Of a stretch of DNA of 64,000 bases, positions 13,701 to 28,300 are shown in pieces (the first letter of the stretch is position 1; every line of letters starts with the position of its first letter). The stretch is from NCBI GenBank assembly GCA_030267565.1, contig BRXU01000025.1, forward strand, positions 328,501-392,500, in the 5' to 3' direction. The DNA comes from Pleodorina starrii. Taxonomy: Eukaryota > Chlorophyta > Chlorophyceae > Chlamydomonadales > Volvocaceae. The notes beneath the pieces are model-generated. The model was not told the DNA's origin. It saw only the letters and a list, made by a program, of their open reading frames with translations, and searched no databases. The translations under genes were made by a program, and so were the position numbers.

Positions 13701-16700
13701 CTCGAATCACATTGGCGGGATCCGGTCGGACCGCCCTCAACAAGCAAGGCCAGGCGATCATGTTCGATGACGTACCGTACGGCAGTGAATGGGTGCACCC
13801 GGGTGGGTGCTGGGTACCCCGGGGGGTTGGGGGTAGGGGTTGGGTCGGGTGGCCCCTTGGCCTGGGATGGGCAGGGAGGTAAATGAAAGGGGGAGGTGGA
13901 CAGGATGTGCGCCGGGTGTGGGGGTTTGGGGTTGGGGGTGGTCTGTTTGGGGGCTCTGCCGCCTCGGTGGGAGCTGATACGGTAACGGACGATGACCGTT
14001 GAACCGAATCTGTCGTGCCGAATCTGTCGTACACACGCACGCACCCGCAGGCGCCAACGCCACGGACGTGAACGAGTACGGCGTCACCGTCGACATCTCG
14101 TCCAGGATCCAGTCGTACGGCGCCGCCACCGTCGATACCTCCGTGGCGACGCCGCCGACGTCGTCGTCGTTCAGCTTTGCCGTACAGTACACGGTGACGG
14201 ACGAGGCGGGCAACTCGGCGACGGCGGCTTGGAGGCTGGTGCGTGACCGGGGCGGGGCGGGACCAGGGCGGGGCGGGACGGGCGGGCGGGCGGATGGTCG
14301 CGTGGGCGGGTCCGGAAAGGAAAGGAGTCTGACTGAGGTCTATCTGGGGCAATGAAAGCGAAGCCGGCAGCAAAGTAACCGGACGGCGACGTCTCTGTGG
14401 TCACAGGGTAAACAGGGGAACGCGAGAGAGGTTGGAGGTGAGGAGAAGTGAGGGTCGGGCGGTCGGGCCGCCGGGACCCCAAGATGCCGGTAATTCAGAC
14501 GGTATTTCAGACGGTAATTTGACCTAGCGGTATCATCCAACCCCGGCTGTGGCTGTCCCTTGTTTTCAATCCCACTTTCATTCCGACAACCCCCACTCCG
14601 AATCGCGCGCCCGCTCCCACTCCCGCTCCCAATACCCAGATCCGAATCGTCTGCGTGCCGCCCGAAGTCTACTGTCTGGTCAACGACTCCACCACAACCA
14701 CCTCAACCACCAGCAGCGGCAGCGTCGGCAGGTGCACCATCAACGGCGCCTGCGTGGCGGATGCCGGCGCCGCCATCAGCAGTGTCAGCACCAACAGCAC
14801 CACCACCTCCACCACATCCACCACCACCACCACCAGCGGCAGCGATTCGTCGTCGTCGCAGTACGACGGGTACGAGCCGGCCGCCAGCCCCACCTCGCCT
14901 CGGATCGGCCTGCTGGGGCCGCGTTTCGTGGAGTTGCAGCAGTACAGCAAGTATGACAGGTAGGTTGACGGCACGGGAACGACGAGAACAATAAAGCACG
15001 CCGGAGTGCGTGGGAACCTGAGGTCACGAGCCCACTGCTCCATTTCGTCCATATTTGTGAACTGCAATGTTGCGTGTGCTTGTGCTGCTCCTCGCCACCT
15101 CCCGTCGCAGCAACCCACCCACTCGACCCCATCACGTCCGTAATCTGCCGCCTCTTTTGGACCCCTTCAAACCCCGCCCTCCCCCATCCCCCCGTGTCTG
15201 CTCTCCCATCCTCTCCCTGCCAGGTGCCCCTCCTCCGCGTCCATGCAGACGGTGTGCGACCCGGGGGCCCGAGCCTTTGACCCACGAGAGGGTAACTTGG
15301 ACCGCCGGGTGACTGTGTGTGGACAGCCGCTGATCCCAGCCCGGGGGCAGATGGCGGTGCCGGTGCTGCTGGCATGCGGGACCAGGTAAGGCAGGCGGGG
15401 GATGTGCGAGGAAAGCAGCCCCCAGCGGCGGCCGGCCGATGCAGGACCTTGGGGCAGGGTCGGGAAAACGTGGCATGTGGCAGTGGCAGTCTGTTGTCGG
15501 AAGGTCCAAGACACGTTGGGGTGTGCTCTCATTGGCTTGCTTGTTGGTTTGATTGATCCCAGCAGCTCGGAGCAAAGCTTCCACGACGCTTACCTTCTCC
15601 CCCCGTCCGTCCCTCCCTCCCTCTGCGCTCCCTGCTCCATCCGACCCCCCCCCCCGACCCCTGCAGCACCCAGCTTCCCGGCACCTTCAATCTGACGTAC
15701 TCGGTCCAAAACTCCGCCGGAGCCTCAGTCACCACTTGGAGGCAAATAACCGTCAGACCGGTCTGTCCAACCGGAGAGCGGCTATGCGATGACCGGGTAG
15801 GTGTGCCTGAAAATGCGGACCTGACCGGATTGTTTGACCGGATTCTTGTGCTCTGTTGGCTTTTTGGCCAGCCAACACCCGATCATCCGGTGTCGGATGT
15901 TCGGGTGGGTCGGCGCTGTGGAGTGTCTGTCTGCCTCCCTCCCTCTCCCTCTCTCTCCCCCTCCGTTCCACCGCTGCGGCTTCGCCTCTATGCTGTCCCT
16001 CTACCGGCCTCCCTGGACTCCGTTCCGTGTCCCTTGGCCCCCCCCCCCACCCACACACCCCTTTGCTGCGGTGCTTTCTTTCATCCGCTCCCGCCAGGTG
16101 ACCTGCTCGGAAGATGGCGGTGTGTGCGCCTCTGAGCTCGCGGCGGCGAACGCAACGGCCTCCTCCTCCACATCGTCCTCATCAACCACCTCAACCACCT
16201 CAACCACCAGCAGCGGCAGCAGCAGCAGCAGCTCCAACTCGCCCCCGGTCATTTCGCTCATCACCGCGGACTTCCTGCCGGCCCGGGTCGGCATCAAGCG
16301 GGGAAGCGGGTAAGTGGCGGAGCGGCACAGGCGGGCGTGCGAGTGGGGGCGGGGGGGACCTTCGGGCCTAGGAGCGCGTGGCTATGGGAGTTTGGTTTGG
16401 CGACGCTGGCGGCCGCTGAAGGAAGCGTGGGCCCGGAAGGACGCAGGGGCTGGGCAGTGTTGTTATGGCAAGAACCGTTAGCGGCAGGTGTGGTGGTGCG
16501 TGTTTGGCGGAGCTGAATCCAACTGGGGGGCCGAACGCGGTGTGCCTCTGGTGGCCCGCGGTGGTCCCTGCCCGCCCTGCTAGCCACCCGAAGCTTCATA
16601 GCCCTGACCCCAGCCCCCGACCCAGCCCCGCAACAAACCAGTCTTCCCTTTGGATGCTTACACACACACCCCTCCGTCTCTGCCTACCGTCCTTTTTTGC

Positions 16701-19495
16701 CTTGTCCTCTCAGCTACACCTACTGCAACGGCTCCGACCCCAGCCCCGACGCGCTCTGCGAGCCGGGCGCGCTGGCGGTCGACCCCGACGGCGGCCCGGG
16801 CGGCCAAGCCACCAACCTGACCGCCTCCATCATCGTCTGCCCCCCGTCCGCGTGCCTGGGCAGGGGGGGCTGCGCGGAGAACGTGAGTGGAGGAAAGGGG
16901 GCCGTGTGTGTATATCAGTATATGTCTGTGTTGGGGGGGGGGGGCGGGGTTCGGTCGTCTGCTACGGTACTCAAAACAATGCATGGCACAGTCCTATTTC
17001 AGCTCGGAAAGTGGAGGGTTGGCAAGGTGGCGTCGTGAGGCTGTGGCCTCCTCGGAAGCCGCCACCCGCATGTGGCATATGCCTCAGAAAGCCCTCCCTA
17101 AGGCGCGAGTCTGCACCTCGCCCGCTTCCACAGTTGAGCTCATCGTCGCCCCGCTCCTCACCCTCACCCGCCCCTCCGCTGCGGTATCTTCTTGTTACCC
17201 CTCCTCACCCTCACCCGCCCCTCGTCACCCTCACCCGCCCCTCCTCACCCTCACCCGCCCCTCCTCACCCTCACCCGCCCCTCCTCACCCTCACCCGCCC
17301 CTCCTCACCCTCACCCGCCCCTCCTCATCCTCACCCGCCCCTTCTCACCCTCACCCGCCCCTCCTCATCTCACCCGCCCCTCCTCACCCGCCCCTCCTCA
17401 CCCTCACCCGCCCCTCCTCACCCTCACCCGCCCCCCCACTGTGCCCCCTCAGGTCCTCAACAGCTACCGCCTGAACCGGCGCGGTCTGGCCGGCTGTGGT
17501 ATCGACCCGATGGCGGCGGTGGGGACCATCTTCGCTGTCGGTGAGAGCCCTCACCCGCCTTTGGGTCCGGATCTCGACTTGGTCCCACCGGGAGGGGGGT
17601 GGCGTGCTGTGTGACCGGACCGTGGCCGCATATTCCGTTCCGCAATCTCCTCAGTCACGCGCTTTCCCGCCCTCCTGGCCCCTCTCCCTCCCTGGCCCCT
17701 CCCTCCCTGGTCGCCCCCGTCCCTGGTCCCTTTCCACGTCCCTCCGCTGCGGTGTCCTTTTCCTAACTCCCTCCCTGGCCCCTCCCTCCCTGGCGCCTTC
17801 CTCTCTCGGCGATCGCGTCCTCACACTCGGTCCGCAGATCTGTGGGTGTGGGACTCCAACCGGGCCAATGCGTCCGTGGTACGATACGTGGAGGTGAGTG
17901 GGCTGGCTGGCTGGTTGGCTAGCTGGGCCGCCGTCTTATGTCAGTGGGGGCTTGGGAGGGTGCCATGGGGGGGACTAGGCGTTCTCGGGCTGGCAAGCTA
18001 TGAAGGCTGGGGAGGGTGTGCCTGGCGATTGTCGGGCTCGGAATCGGGGTTTTCTTTTGGGGAAAGGGCGTCATCCGCGCGGCACCGTCTATGCATGGAC
18101 GGAGGCGGACTTGTGGCGGCAGCGCTTATCAGGTCCCTCTGTAGAGAGGAGGGGGTGGCGCGTGCCTGGTTGGGTTGTCCTGAGTCCTGGATTGTCCACC
18201 TCAAGGGCCCGGGTTGGCTGTTTGGGCCCCATCTTCTCGTCGCCTTGTGTACTACTGCCGCATCTCTCTTTACCTTCCCTCTGGGCCCCGCACCCCCCCT
18301 GGCTCAGATCACGGAGCCCTGCCCTGCCACGGGCAATGACACGGCGCAGTACCAGCTGTGCAAGGACGTGTCCGGCAGGTACGGCAGCGGGTACGGCAGC
18401 GGCGGGGGGAGGGGGAGGAGGAGGAGGGATGGGTTGGGTTGGGTTGGGTTGAGGAGGGGCGAACCGGGGAAGGGCCCCTGCCCCTAGTCCCTTGACCGCA
18501 TAGATCCATCAACCACCTTCCTACCAACCGCCGCCTGGGTTCCAGGTGCCGGGTGCCGGGTTCCGGGTCCGTTCGCTAACGCCGTCTCCGTCTCCGCTGC
18601 GGTACCGGTATCTTCTTTTTACCGACCGCCGCCTCGTCCGCGCTCTTGACAAGCACACCTCTACCGCCCTCCCCCCTTCCCACCTGCTTTCTTACGTTCC
18701 TCGTCGTTTCGGTTCCTCCGCTGCGGCAATTATATGGATCAAAACCCTAAAAAAACCCTGTATCCCACCCACTCTACCCCCTCCTCTTCCATCCCTGGAC
18801 CGCAGCTACTACTGTTCGCCGCTGCCGTGCGACCAGGCCAACAGCCTGCGGCTGCCGTACACCGCACCCCCGGCGCTGGCGCTGCTGGCGGAGGTGGCGT
18901 ACGTCGAGTACGGCATGGTCCCGTCGTACTACCTGGGGCCCTGCATGGCGCTGCCCACCACCTCCACCGACGGCGGCGTCACCTGCGGTGCTTACGCGCT
19001 GTCGCGGACGCTGTACGGCGACGGCAGTACGGACATAACTGATCTAACAGACGCTATCCAGGTGTTGCCTGTAGCGAACTGCCCAACCACGACAACCGCC
19101 AGTAGCGGTAGCAGTAGCAGCGGTAGCAACTCGACCTCGAGGTTCTGCAGCAGTTGCCCGTTGGACATGTTGCACCTACCGGGAAAGTGCCCACCTGGTA
19201 CCTACTCGTACAGGTACGGCATGTACGGCAAGGCGGGGGGCATGTACACATGCATGCATGCATGCATGCGTGTATGCCATACCTGGGCTGTGTCCGGGCT
19301 ACTACCTGCCTTTACGGGTATCCCGGCTTGCTCAGGGCGACAAGGCCCTGAAACCAAAGCCACGGCAATTTGAGAACCATCAAAACCAAACCCACCAAAA
19401 CATAAACCACCACCACCACTACCAAAACCACCACCACTACCACCACCGCCACCGCCACCACCACTACCAAAACAACCACAACGCCGGCTGTCTGC

Positions 19496-19530
<35 letters not shown>

Positions 19531-22285
19531 CAGGTTCTCCGTCACCGCCGCCGATGGCGCCACCGCCGTACAAACCCTCACCGTGCACGTCTACACCCAG
19601 TCTTCCACACGCGGCGTCGTGTCGCCGCTCCCGCCCGATGCCAACGCGACGCGCGTCTCGGAAGACGCCGCCTCCATCGAAGCCACCATTCGACTGCTCG
19701 ACTCGGCGCCGCGCGCGCGCGTCTCGACGCTCCTGGCCCTCAACGCCACCCTGCCGTACATTACGGCAGTGTCGTACGTTTCCGGCGGCCTGGGCTCCGC
19801 CCTGCGGGTCGATGACACGGACGTGGTGCCGCGGTCGGCGTGGGTTGCTCCGGCGCCGGGATCCGGGTCAAGCGGTGGTACGACTGGTACGACTGTCGTA
19901 CAGGTGGACGTGGAGGTCTTCGCACACGTGCCGAGCGCAGTCAACGTCGGCGACCTGCGCGATTCCGCCGTGTTCATCGAGTCGCTTTCCGCCAACGCCA
20001 GTTTCCTTGCGGAGACGCTGGGTGCCAAATTAGGCTACAACCTGTCCGCCTTGTGGGCTAGCAGCGACACCGGCTCCGGAGCTGCGGCAGCCGCCAAGGA
20101 CACTGACGTACGCAACAGCGGCAACAGCGGCAGCAGCTCCGGCAACAACAATAAGTACAACAACGGCGCCAATGGAGGCCGCCGCATCCAACTGCAGCAA
20201 CAGCAACAACCTCATCCTCATCATCAACAACCGCAGCAGCAGCAGGAGCCACAGCAGCAGGAGCAGCAGCAGCAGGAGCCACAGCAGCAGCAGGAGCAAC
20301 AGCAGGGCGGGCCTGTGATGATGACGAGGGCAGTGACTGCTGCCCAGCTGGAGCCTTCATGGCACTCGTTGGTTTCGGATCTGTCCTTGGATCTTCTGGG
20401 CTTTCAGCAGCTGCAGCAGCAGCAGCAACAGGAGGATGAAAAAGGACCTGCAGGCGCACTCGTGTCTCGGGCAGCTGCCGCTGCCGCCGCCGCCGCCGCT
20501 GCCGCTGGAACACCTGCCGAGGCCACAGGCCCCGGTGGCTTTGCCGCCGCCGCCGCCGCCACCAGCACCACCAGCACCAGCGGCTGCGGCGGCGGCGGCA
20601 CCGCCGCTGCCACAGCCGAAGCGGCGGCGGCCGTCGACGACGACGATGACGATTATATCTTCTGCCCCAGCGCCGATGAGCTCCGGCTGCGCGGCGCGCG
20701 GCGGAAGTTGGCCCAACAGCTGCCCGTCACACCGCCCGCCACGCCGCCCGCCACGCCGCCCGACACACCGCCCGCCACGCCGGCACCGCTGCCGCCACCC
20801 GTTGCGCCGCCGCCGATGCCGCCCTCGCAGCCGCCGCCCGCCGCGCCGCCGTCGCTGCAAGTGGGCGCCGTCAGCTTCGTTGGCGGCGCCGCCACCAACC
20901 TGACGGAGGCTCGGGCGCCTGACCCCGGTTCCATGGGTGCGTTGCTGCTGTCTCTGCAGGCGCTGGTGGCGACTCTGGAGGGCCAGGTGGGCCTTATGGT
21001 GTGGGGAGCGGGGTGGGTAGGCCTTATGGTGTGGGGAGCGGGGTTGGGTGGACCTTATGGTGTGGGGAGCAGGGTGGGTGAGCTTATGGTGCGGGGTGCG
21101 TGAGCAGGGACAGGGAGATACGAGCAAAGAAAGGGGCAGGGAGACAGGTGTGTGAGGTGGAGAAGAAGCGGAGAGGCAGAGGGGGTGGGAGGGACTGGAG
21201 GGACTCATCCACATGCATCGCGCCACATACACATGCACCAGAGCACCACGCCCTGGCACTTCCGCCGTGCGCGTGTGACAGCGTCCCAAACACCGAAGGC
21301 GCGTCCGCGGGCTATCCCTCCACCACCGCTGCCATCTCCCCGCTCCATTTTTCGCTGTTCCTGCCACCCATCTGCTGCTGCCACCCATTCAATTGCTGCC
21401 ACCCATTCATCTGCTGCCACCCTGCACACACTGCCCCGATGAGCGGACCCGGGTTCACCAGTGTTGTCACCGCTTCGACCCTCCGCTGCGGCATTCAGCT
21501 GTGTTTTCCTTCGCTGCGGCATTCAGCTTTATATCCCATTGCTGCGGCATTCATCTGTGTTTTCCTTCGCTGCGGTATCCCCCCGTTACCCCCGGTGAAC
21601 CCTGTACCAGTCCCCCCCCCCAACAACAACAACCGCAGGTGTCTGCGGCCCAGCGCTCCAGCGCCACCATCTTGCGCTCCGCCAATGTCAGTCTGAGTGA
21701 GGCCGCTATCACGGAAGCGCAGGAGGCGTGGAACCGCAAGACGGGGTCGGCGGTGTCGGGCCTGCTGCAGGCGCGGAAGGCGATGGCGGAGCGCGCGCTG
21801 AACAAGTAGGGTTGGGGGGCTGCGGGGCTCGATCCGGGGATCGGAGGCTGTGGGGCTCGATCGAGGGATCGGGGGCTGTGGGGCTCGATCGGGGGATCAG
21901 GGGCTGCGGGGCTCGATCGGGGGATCGGGGGCTGTGGGACTCGATCGGGGGATCAGGGGCTGTGAGGCTCGATCGAGGGATCGGGGGCTGTGGGGCTCGT
22001 TCGAGGGTTGGGGGGCTGCGGGGCTCGATCGGGGGATCGGGGACTGTGAAGCTCGTTCGGGGGATCAGGAGATCGGGGCTCGATTATGGAATTGTGAGAT
22101 CGGGCGCTATGGGGGCTCGATCGGGGGATCTGGGGATGGTGGGCTGTGGGGCACGATCAAGGAATCGTGGGATCGGGGGCTGTGGGGCTCAATCGGGGGA
22201 TCGGGGGCGGTGTGGCTTGATCGGGCGATCGGGGGACCGGGGTGATTTGCAGGACGTCGGACGGGCTGGCGTGAGTTATGGGTGT

Positions 22286-22318
<33 letters not shown>

Positions 22319-25300
22319 GCGGTAACAGTCTTGGGTGTCACACAGCACGACCCCAAACCCCCTCGCCCACTCGCCCACTTTTGCTTCTATGTCGGTCTCT
22401 CAGCTTGCAACCTTGCATACCGCATACTGACTGTCCTCCTTTACCCATCGGCCATCGCCCTCACCCTCACCCCCACCCTCACCCTAAAACCCTAAAACCC
22501 TAAAACACTCACTCCAGGTCACAGCTAGTGGCGGCCGCCCTGGACGCAACGCTGACAGAGATGGCCGCCCAGCAGACCGCACTGTACGACACCGCTGCGC
22601 AACTTTCTGAGCTGCTGGCCAGTACTGAGGCGATGACGGCGCGTGCAGTGTACGACACCATGGTGTTGGAGGGGTCCACCGGGCAGTACGAGTACGTGTG
22701 GACAAGCTGCCCACAGTTATCGTACACGAAGCCCCTGGGCTCGACGACGTGGGCGTTTAATGTCAGTACGTTTGGCCTGGCGGGGGCGGCGAACGAATCT
22801 GCAGCAGCGGGTAAGTCGGCGAGTGAGCCTGTCGGTGTGGTTGGGGGATATATGCGGAAGGGGCCTTTGGGTTTGGGTGAGGCCGAGAGGAACAAGGTCT
22901 TTTGGGGTTTGGGGAGGTGGGAATGAGGCCTATGAGGCTTATGGGTTTGGGGGAAGTGAGAGCGGGGCCTTCGGGGGGTTTGGGGAGGTGGGGCAAGACG
23001 CATGGAAGACGGGCGGGCGCCGTTGCTGGGGTCGCTCAGGGCCGCTCCTGGGTCGGGCACCCCGCGACCGGAGAGGTGGGCCGTGTACCGTAATGGGTGG
23101 ATGGATGGCTCATGACCTCAACAACAACACAGTTGTTTGCCACGGCACCAGCCACCAGATGCATGGGCCTGCCTTGTCCAGCCCGACAGAGCGGGCCCAA
23201 ACTGCCGCGAACGTCATGCCGTACGTCTCCCTGCTACCGCCTGCCGTGCCGTGCATGTCTAGCTGCAGCTGGTTCCACCTTCCCGCCGCGTCCTGTCGTA
23301 AAATCCACTATCGAGCCACCCACTATCCATTAACCAACAGCCTTCCCTCATGGCGCTAACGATGGTGGTGGGAATGCTGGTGCTGGTGCTGATGTTGACT
23401 GAAACGAACCGATGCAGGCGCTCGCCGTCGCGTCCTGGTGTCCCGCTCGTTCTCACCGGCCGTGTCGCGGACCGGCTCCGGAACCAGAACGGCTCTGGGC
23501 TACCTGCCGGTGGCTTCGGAGGAGGTGTTGGAGGACGAGGTGAGTCGGTTGGTGGTTGGTGGTTGGCGAGTGGTAGTTTTTACGTGCGGGAGATGTGTGA
23601 AACACGGTGGAAGCGCGACCCGAGGACGTGCGAATGAAGGCAGACGGAGTGAGAGGACACGGATGGGTGGTTGGGCGGGCGGGAAGGCTGGGGGCCCCGT
23701 CCCAGCCGACCGCGCCCCACCTATGACTGCCCCCCTAAGCTCTGTGAGGTAGCTCCCGCCACGCAAGGTTCCCCCTCCCTCACACATGCTTCCCCTCCTC
23801 CACGCATGCTTTCCCCTACCTACACATTCTACCCCTCCTTCACACGCACATTCTTTCCTTCTCCACACACACACACACATGCCCCCCTTCTTCGCACATG
23901 CTCCCCCTCCTTTACGCGTGCTTCCCTCTCCATTGTCTGTCGCACGCCAGTTCCTGTACGGCATTAACTCCTCGGCGCTCTTTGACCGACGGCTCTTCCG
24001 GGCGCTGCACTTGGTGGGCGGAGTCATGCTGCACGTCGTACGGCGAGAGATGGACGATCAAGGGCGCTGTACGGACGGCCGCGGGGCCTTCAACAACCTC
24101 AACTTTGATTGCGTCCGGTGCGTTACCTCGCTCTCGACTGGCCTGGGGTAGACAAGCTCTGGGGTCTTGGGGTATTCGGCGCATTCGGGGGTAGGTATTT
24201 GGCGGCTACCGTGCAATCCCTTTCAGGGTTTTCCTGCCGAGGTCGTTGGGTTTTAGGGTTTAAGGGTTTAGGGTTTAACTCAGTCTGCTGCCTGCCGTGT
24301 GTGGTACCATCCGCGTTTCCCTTCAATCCCTTGAGCTGCTGCTGAACCGGAATCGCCCCTCCGCGGGGGGATCAGGCGGCCCTTTCCCCTTCACAGCCTG
24401 CAACACACTGTCCGCCCTGAAACTGAAACCCGCTCGCTCCCCTGCCCTGGCCCGCCACCGCTTCCACCCCTTCCTCTTGCAGCCACAATGTGCCGGGGAC
24501 CACCTCCACCACCTCCACCTCCTCCTCGTCCTCCTCCACCTCCTCCTCCTCCACCTCCTCGTCCTCCGTCTCGTCCTTCCTGGCGTCCCTTTTTAGCGCC
24601 GAAACCAACTCGCTGCACCCCTACGGCACCGACCCCGTCTTCCTGCCTAGCTCGTCCCTGTACGACGCCCGCCTGGCGGACAAGGTCAATCAGTACTACA
24701 ACATGACCCACGGGTCGGGAGAGGTGTCGGCCACTGGTTCGCCGTACTTGTACTACTCCAGGCGCCTGCAGGTACGGAACACATCCTAAACTCCCGTACT
24801 GCCAATGTGCCAAATCCAGCCTGTCCGGGGCCCCCCTCCCTCATTCCCCATGTCCATTAAACCCCTTAAAAACCCTAAAACCCTCTTCCCTGCAGGGCTA
24901 CCCCGACGGCTTCCCGGTGCTGCTTCCCAACCCTCTGCCGGTGTGGCGGCTGCAGGAGCTGCTCACCTATCTGCGGGTGCGGCCAGCATCATATGTCCGG
25001 GGCGGGGCGGGGCGGGGCGGGGCGGGGCGGGGCGGGGCGGGGCGGGGCGGGGCGGGGCGGGCCTTTCGCACTACGGTACTTGAGTGGCAATGAGGCAATG
25101 CGGCAAGGCACATTTACAAACACACAAACACAGCACCGTCTGGCTGAGCACCGGCCCGCACAGTACGTCGTCTGGCTGCTGCTCTCCTTTTTGCCTACTC
25201 ACCTCAATCACACCTTGTCTCCGCCCCCCTTCCACACCTGCCCCCAGGACTCGAACTTCCTGGATCGCTACACCCGCAGCCTGACCGCCGAGGTCCTGGC

Positions 25301-28300
25301 TTTCTCCACAGAGCTGAGGGTGTTTGGACACGTGGCAATGACGTTTGCCTGGGCGCGAGATGGTGGGTCGGTTCAGGGTCGGTTGCTGGTTTTGAGGGTT
25401 TTAGGGTTTTAGGGTTATGGGCTAAGTGCTACGGCATGCGTGCGCACGCGGCCATTGATGACATCCATCCAATGGTTGATGCTGTGCCTTGAGATTTGGG
25501 CACGAGACGGTGCGTGGCTAGCTGGCTGGCTGGCTTTCCTCGCCTCGCACTCCCCAACCCAACCCAACCCAACCCAACCCAACCCAACCCAACCCAACCC
25601 AACCCAACCCAACCCAACCCAACCCAACCCAACCCAACCCAACCCAACCCAACCCAACCCAACCCAACCCAACCCAACCCAACCCAACCCAACCCAACCC
25701 AACCCAACCCAACCCAACCCAACCCAACCCAACCCAACCCAACCCAACCCAACCCAACCCAACCCAACCCAACCCAACCCAACCCAACCCAACCCAACCC
25801 AACCCAACCCAACCCAACCCAACCCAACCCAACCCAACCCAACCCAACCCAACCCAACCCAACCCAACCCAACCCAACCCAACCCAACCCAACCCAACCC
25901 AACCCAACCCAACCCAACCCAACCCAACCCAACCCAACCCAACCCAACCCAACCCAACCCAACCCAACCCAACCCAACCCAACCCAACCCAACCCAACCC
26001 AACCCAACCCAACCCAACCCAACCCAACCCAACCCAACCCAACCCCAACCCCAACCCCAACCCCAATCCCAATCCCAATCCCAATCCCAATCCCAATCCC
26101 AATCCCAATCCCAATCCCAATCCCAATCCCAATCCCAATCCCAATCCCAATCCCAATCCCAATCCCAATCCCAATCCCAACCCCAACCCCAACCCCAACC
26201 CCAACCCAACCCAACCCAACCCATACCACATGCACGCCCAAATACACACATACGTACGCAAACGCCCAACCCGTGCAGGCAGCGTGAACCTCGGCTTCCG
26301 CTTCTCCGGGCTGCCTGGCCCCACCTACCTGCGCACGTCCGCCGCCTCCTCGGGACACACCTGGTCGGCGGTGGCGGCCCACGAGCTGGCTGGGCTGTGG
26401 GTGCTGACAGCCCTGTTCGTGGCGGTGGTGGCGGTGCAGGCTGCCAAGGCGGTGTGGGACGCGCGAGGGGGAGACCTCTCCATGCAACAGGTGGGTGGGT
26501 GGGTGGCTGGGTGGGTGGTAATTGAAACGGCCCGGGACGAGGGAACGGGGCTGGGTGGGTGGCTGGGTGGGTGGGTGGCTGGGTGGGTGGGTGGCTGGCT
26601 GGGTTGCTGGGTGGTAATTAAAACGGCCCGGGACGAGGGAACGGGGCTGGGTGGGTGGCTGGGTGGCTGGGTGGCTGGGTGGCTGGGTGGCTGGATGGCT
26701 GGGTGGCTGGGTGGCTGGGTGGGTGGGTGGGTGGGTGGGTGGCTGGGCGGGTGGGTGGGTGGGTGACGACTGCCAATGTGCTGCCCACTGCTGCCTGGTG
26801 CCTGATATGCACCGCCTGCTGTGCACCGCCTGCTGCCGACTGCCCGCTGTTGCCGAAGGTTTGGGACCGCTTCGGCAACCTGCTGATTGACTTGACGGTG
26901 GCGGGGCTGCTGCTGGCGGCATCAGCCACTTGTGCCTGGTGAGGCATTTGATCGTACCACCAACATGAGGGGACATGGGGGGGGGGAGGGAGTCGTGCTT
27001 GTGTGTGTTTGGGGGGAGGGGGAGGTGGGTCCACGGATAGGCCGGAGCCCGTGAACGGTAATTGATGTCGGAACCCTCGAAAGAAATGGAACGGGGGTTG
27101 GAGGTGCGGGCAACGAATTCCGGTAGTAGAGACGCGCGGCAAGATCTGGAGATGCCAAAGGGGGGGCGTTTGGAGTAATAGCTAATAGGGTTTTGGGGAG
27201 AGACGTTTGCAGTTGGGAGTTGTTCTCTCTCCCCTTCCTCCGCCCCCACACAAACACACCTCCCCCTCCCCTTTCCCCCCTTTCCCCCGGCACACCCTCC
27301 ACAGGTACATGGTGGCCCACGCGTCCATCTTTTCCGCCCGCCAGCACTACCAAGTGTACGACAACATCTTGGCGGCGCGCGCCAGGTGGCTGCTGCCGCA
27401 CAAGATCGACCCATGGGACATTCCCGCCAATTCGACGCAGGCCGTGGCATTGCAGGTAGGGAGGTCGGGTGGAGAAGGGCGACGGAAGGGCACGTCATTA
27501 TCTTGGGTGGTGTCCTTCAGAGTAAGTGTGTAACTCCCGTCCCCCACGGGTTTTGATGCCTTCCCCTCACCTCCCCCTCACCTCCCCCTCACCTCCCCCT
27601 CACCTCCCCCTCACCTCCCCTTATCTTGGTTGGTGGCCTTCAGGCAGCACTCACCGCCCTGAACCTGACCCAGCCCACCGAGGCCGGCGACCCGGGCCGC
27701 TACCTGCTGCCGGACATGCCGTACGACCAGTTGGACGAGCTGGCGGGAGTGCTGGCGGCCACGCATGGCATGACACAGGCGTGGACGTTGTACGGCATCC
27801 TCCAGGCCTTCACTCTGGTGCTGCTTCTCGGCAGGTGCGGGCGGGGGGGGGGGGCGGAGTGGTCTGGGTGTGTGCGTGACAAGCGCATCTGTGTATATGT
27901 GCGCATGCGCGCGTGGCATTGCACAAACACCGCGCACGTGGGTGTGCATTACACCATGCATTACAGCAAGCGTTGCAGCATGCGTTACAGCATGAGTTAC
28001 ACCACGCGTTACACCATGCGTTACAGCATGCGTCTGTTACGGCTGTCTTGGGGGAGTGGTGCGACCGGGCGATGGCTGGGTTGGCCCATTTCCAGCACGC
28101 GGTCCATCCATCCATCCATCCATCCATCCAAACGGAAGCGCGAGAAAGCGACCCAAAGGCGTCCATCCAAACTGAAGCGCGAGAAAGCCACCAAAGGCGT
28201 CGGTCCAGCGGAAGGTGGTCTGCTCCCTTCGTCTCCGCACCCGCCCGCAGCCCCCCACCCCACCCCATCCCGCTGCTTGTTGCTGCTCCCGACCCGTACC

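Larger units (their letters stand above)
13100..19570 (+). other. Cys-rich and Ig-like (DUF5011/HYR-type) repeat region
   Basis: Exons are 13100-13282, 13666-13802, 14051-14238, 14640-14959, 15224-15385, 15667-15796, 16098-16309, 16714-16882, 17453-17540, 17838-17893, 18308-18378, 18806-19213 and the start of 19534. At least two or three repeats share one plan: a small Cys motif (ESWCYGLAKCSVAGQCVA; CVPPEVYC; CPTGERLCDD), a Ser/Thr-rich spacer, then an Ig-like beta sandwich. The clearest reads DTTPPRITLAGSG at its start and YTVTDEAGNSATAAW at its end. A second ends FNLTYSVQNSAGASVTTW and a third FSVTAADGATAVQTLTVHV. Such domains are usually tandem extracellular modules. The third repeat is much enlarged by extra Cys-containing sequence. 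Confidence 0.72.
21639..25362 (+). other. Polycystin pre-channel and extracellular (TOP-like) domain
   Basis: Exons are 21639-21805, 22518-22810, 23418-23539, 23951-24117, 24483-24771, 24896-24976 and 25248-25362. The first two are helical (EAAITEAQEAWNRKTG, AALDATLTEMAAQQTALYDT) and lead to WAFNVSTFGLAGAANES. The exon at 23951 has RALHLVGGVMLHVVRRE, matching the GG-LLH motif before the extracellular domain in algal polycystins. YGTDPVFLPSSSLY, KVNQYYNMTHGSG, GYPDGFPVLLPNPLPVW and STELRVFGHVAMTF follow the order expected of the S1-S2 extracellular domain. I see no convincing S1 helix before it. Confidence 0.8.

Noticed and set aside
25415..27498. Long open frames (up to 689 codons) across the AACCC array on both strands
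   Set aside because: The 5-bp repeat contains no stop codon in any frame, so openness is automatic. True splice sites at 25362 and 26279 show it is intron.
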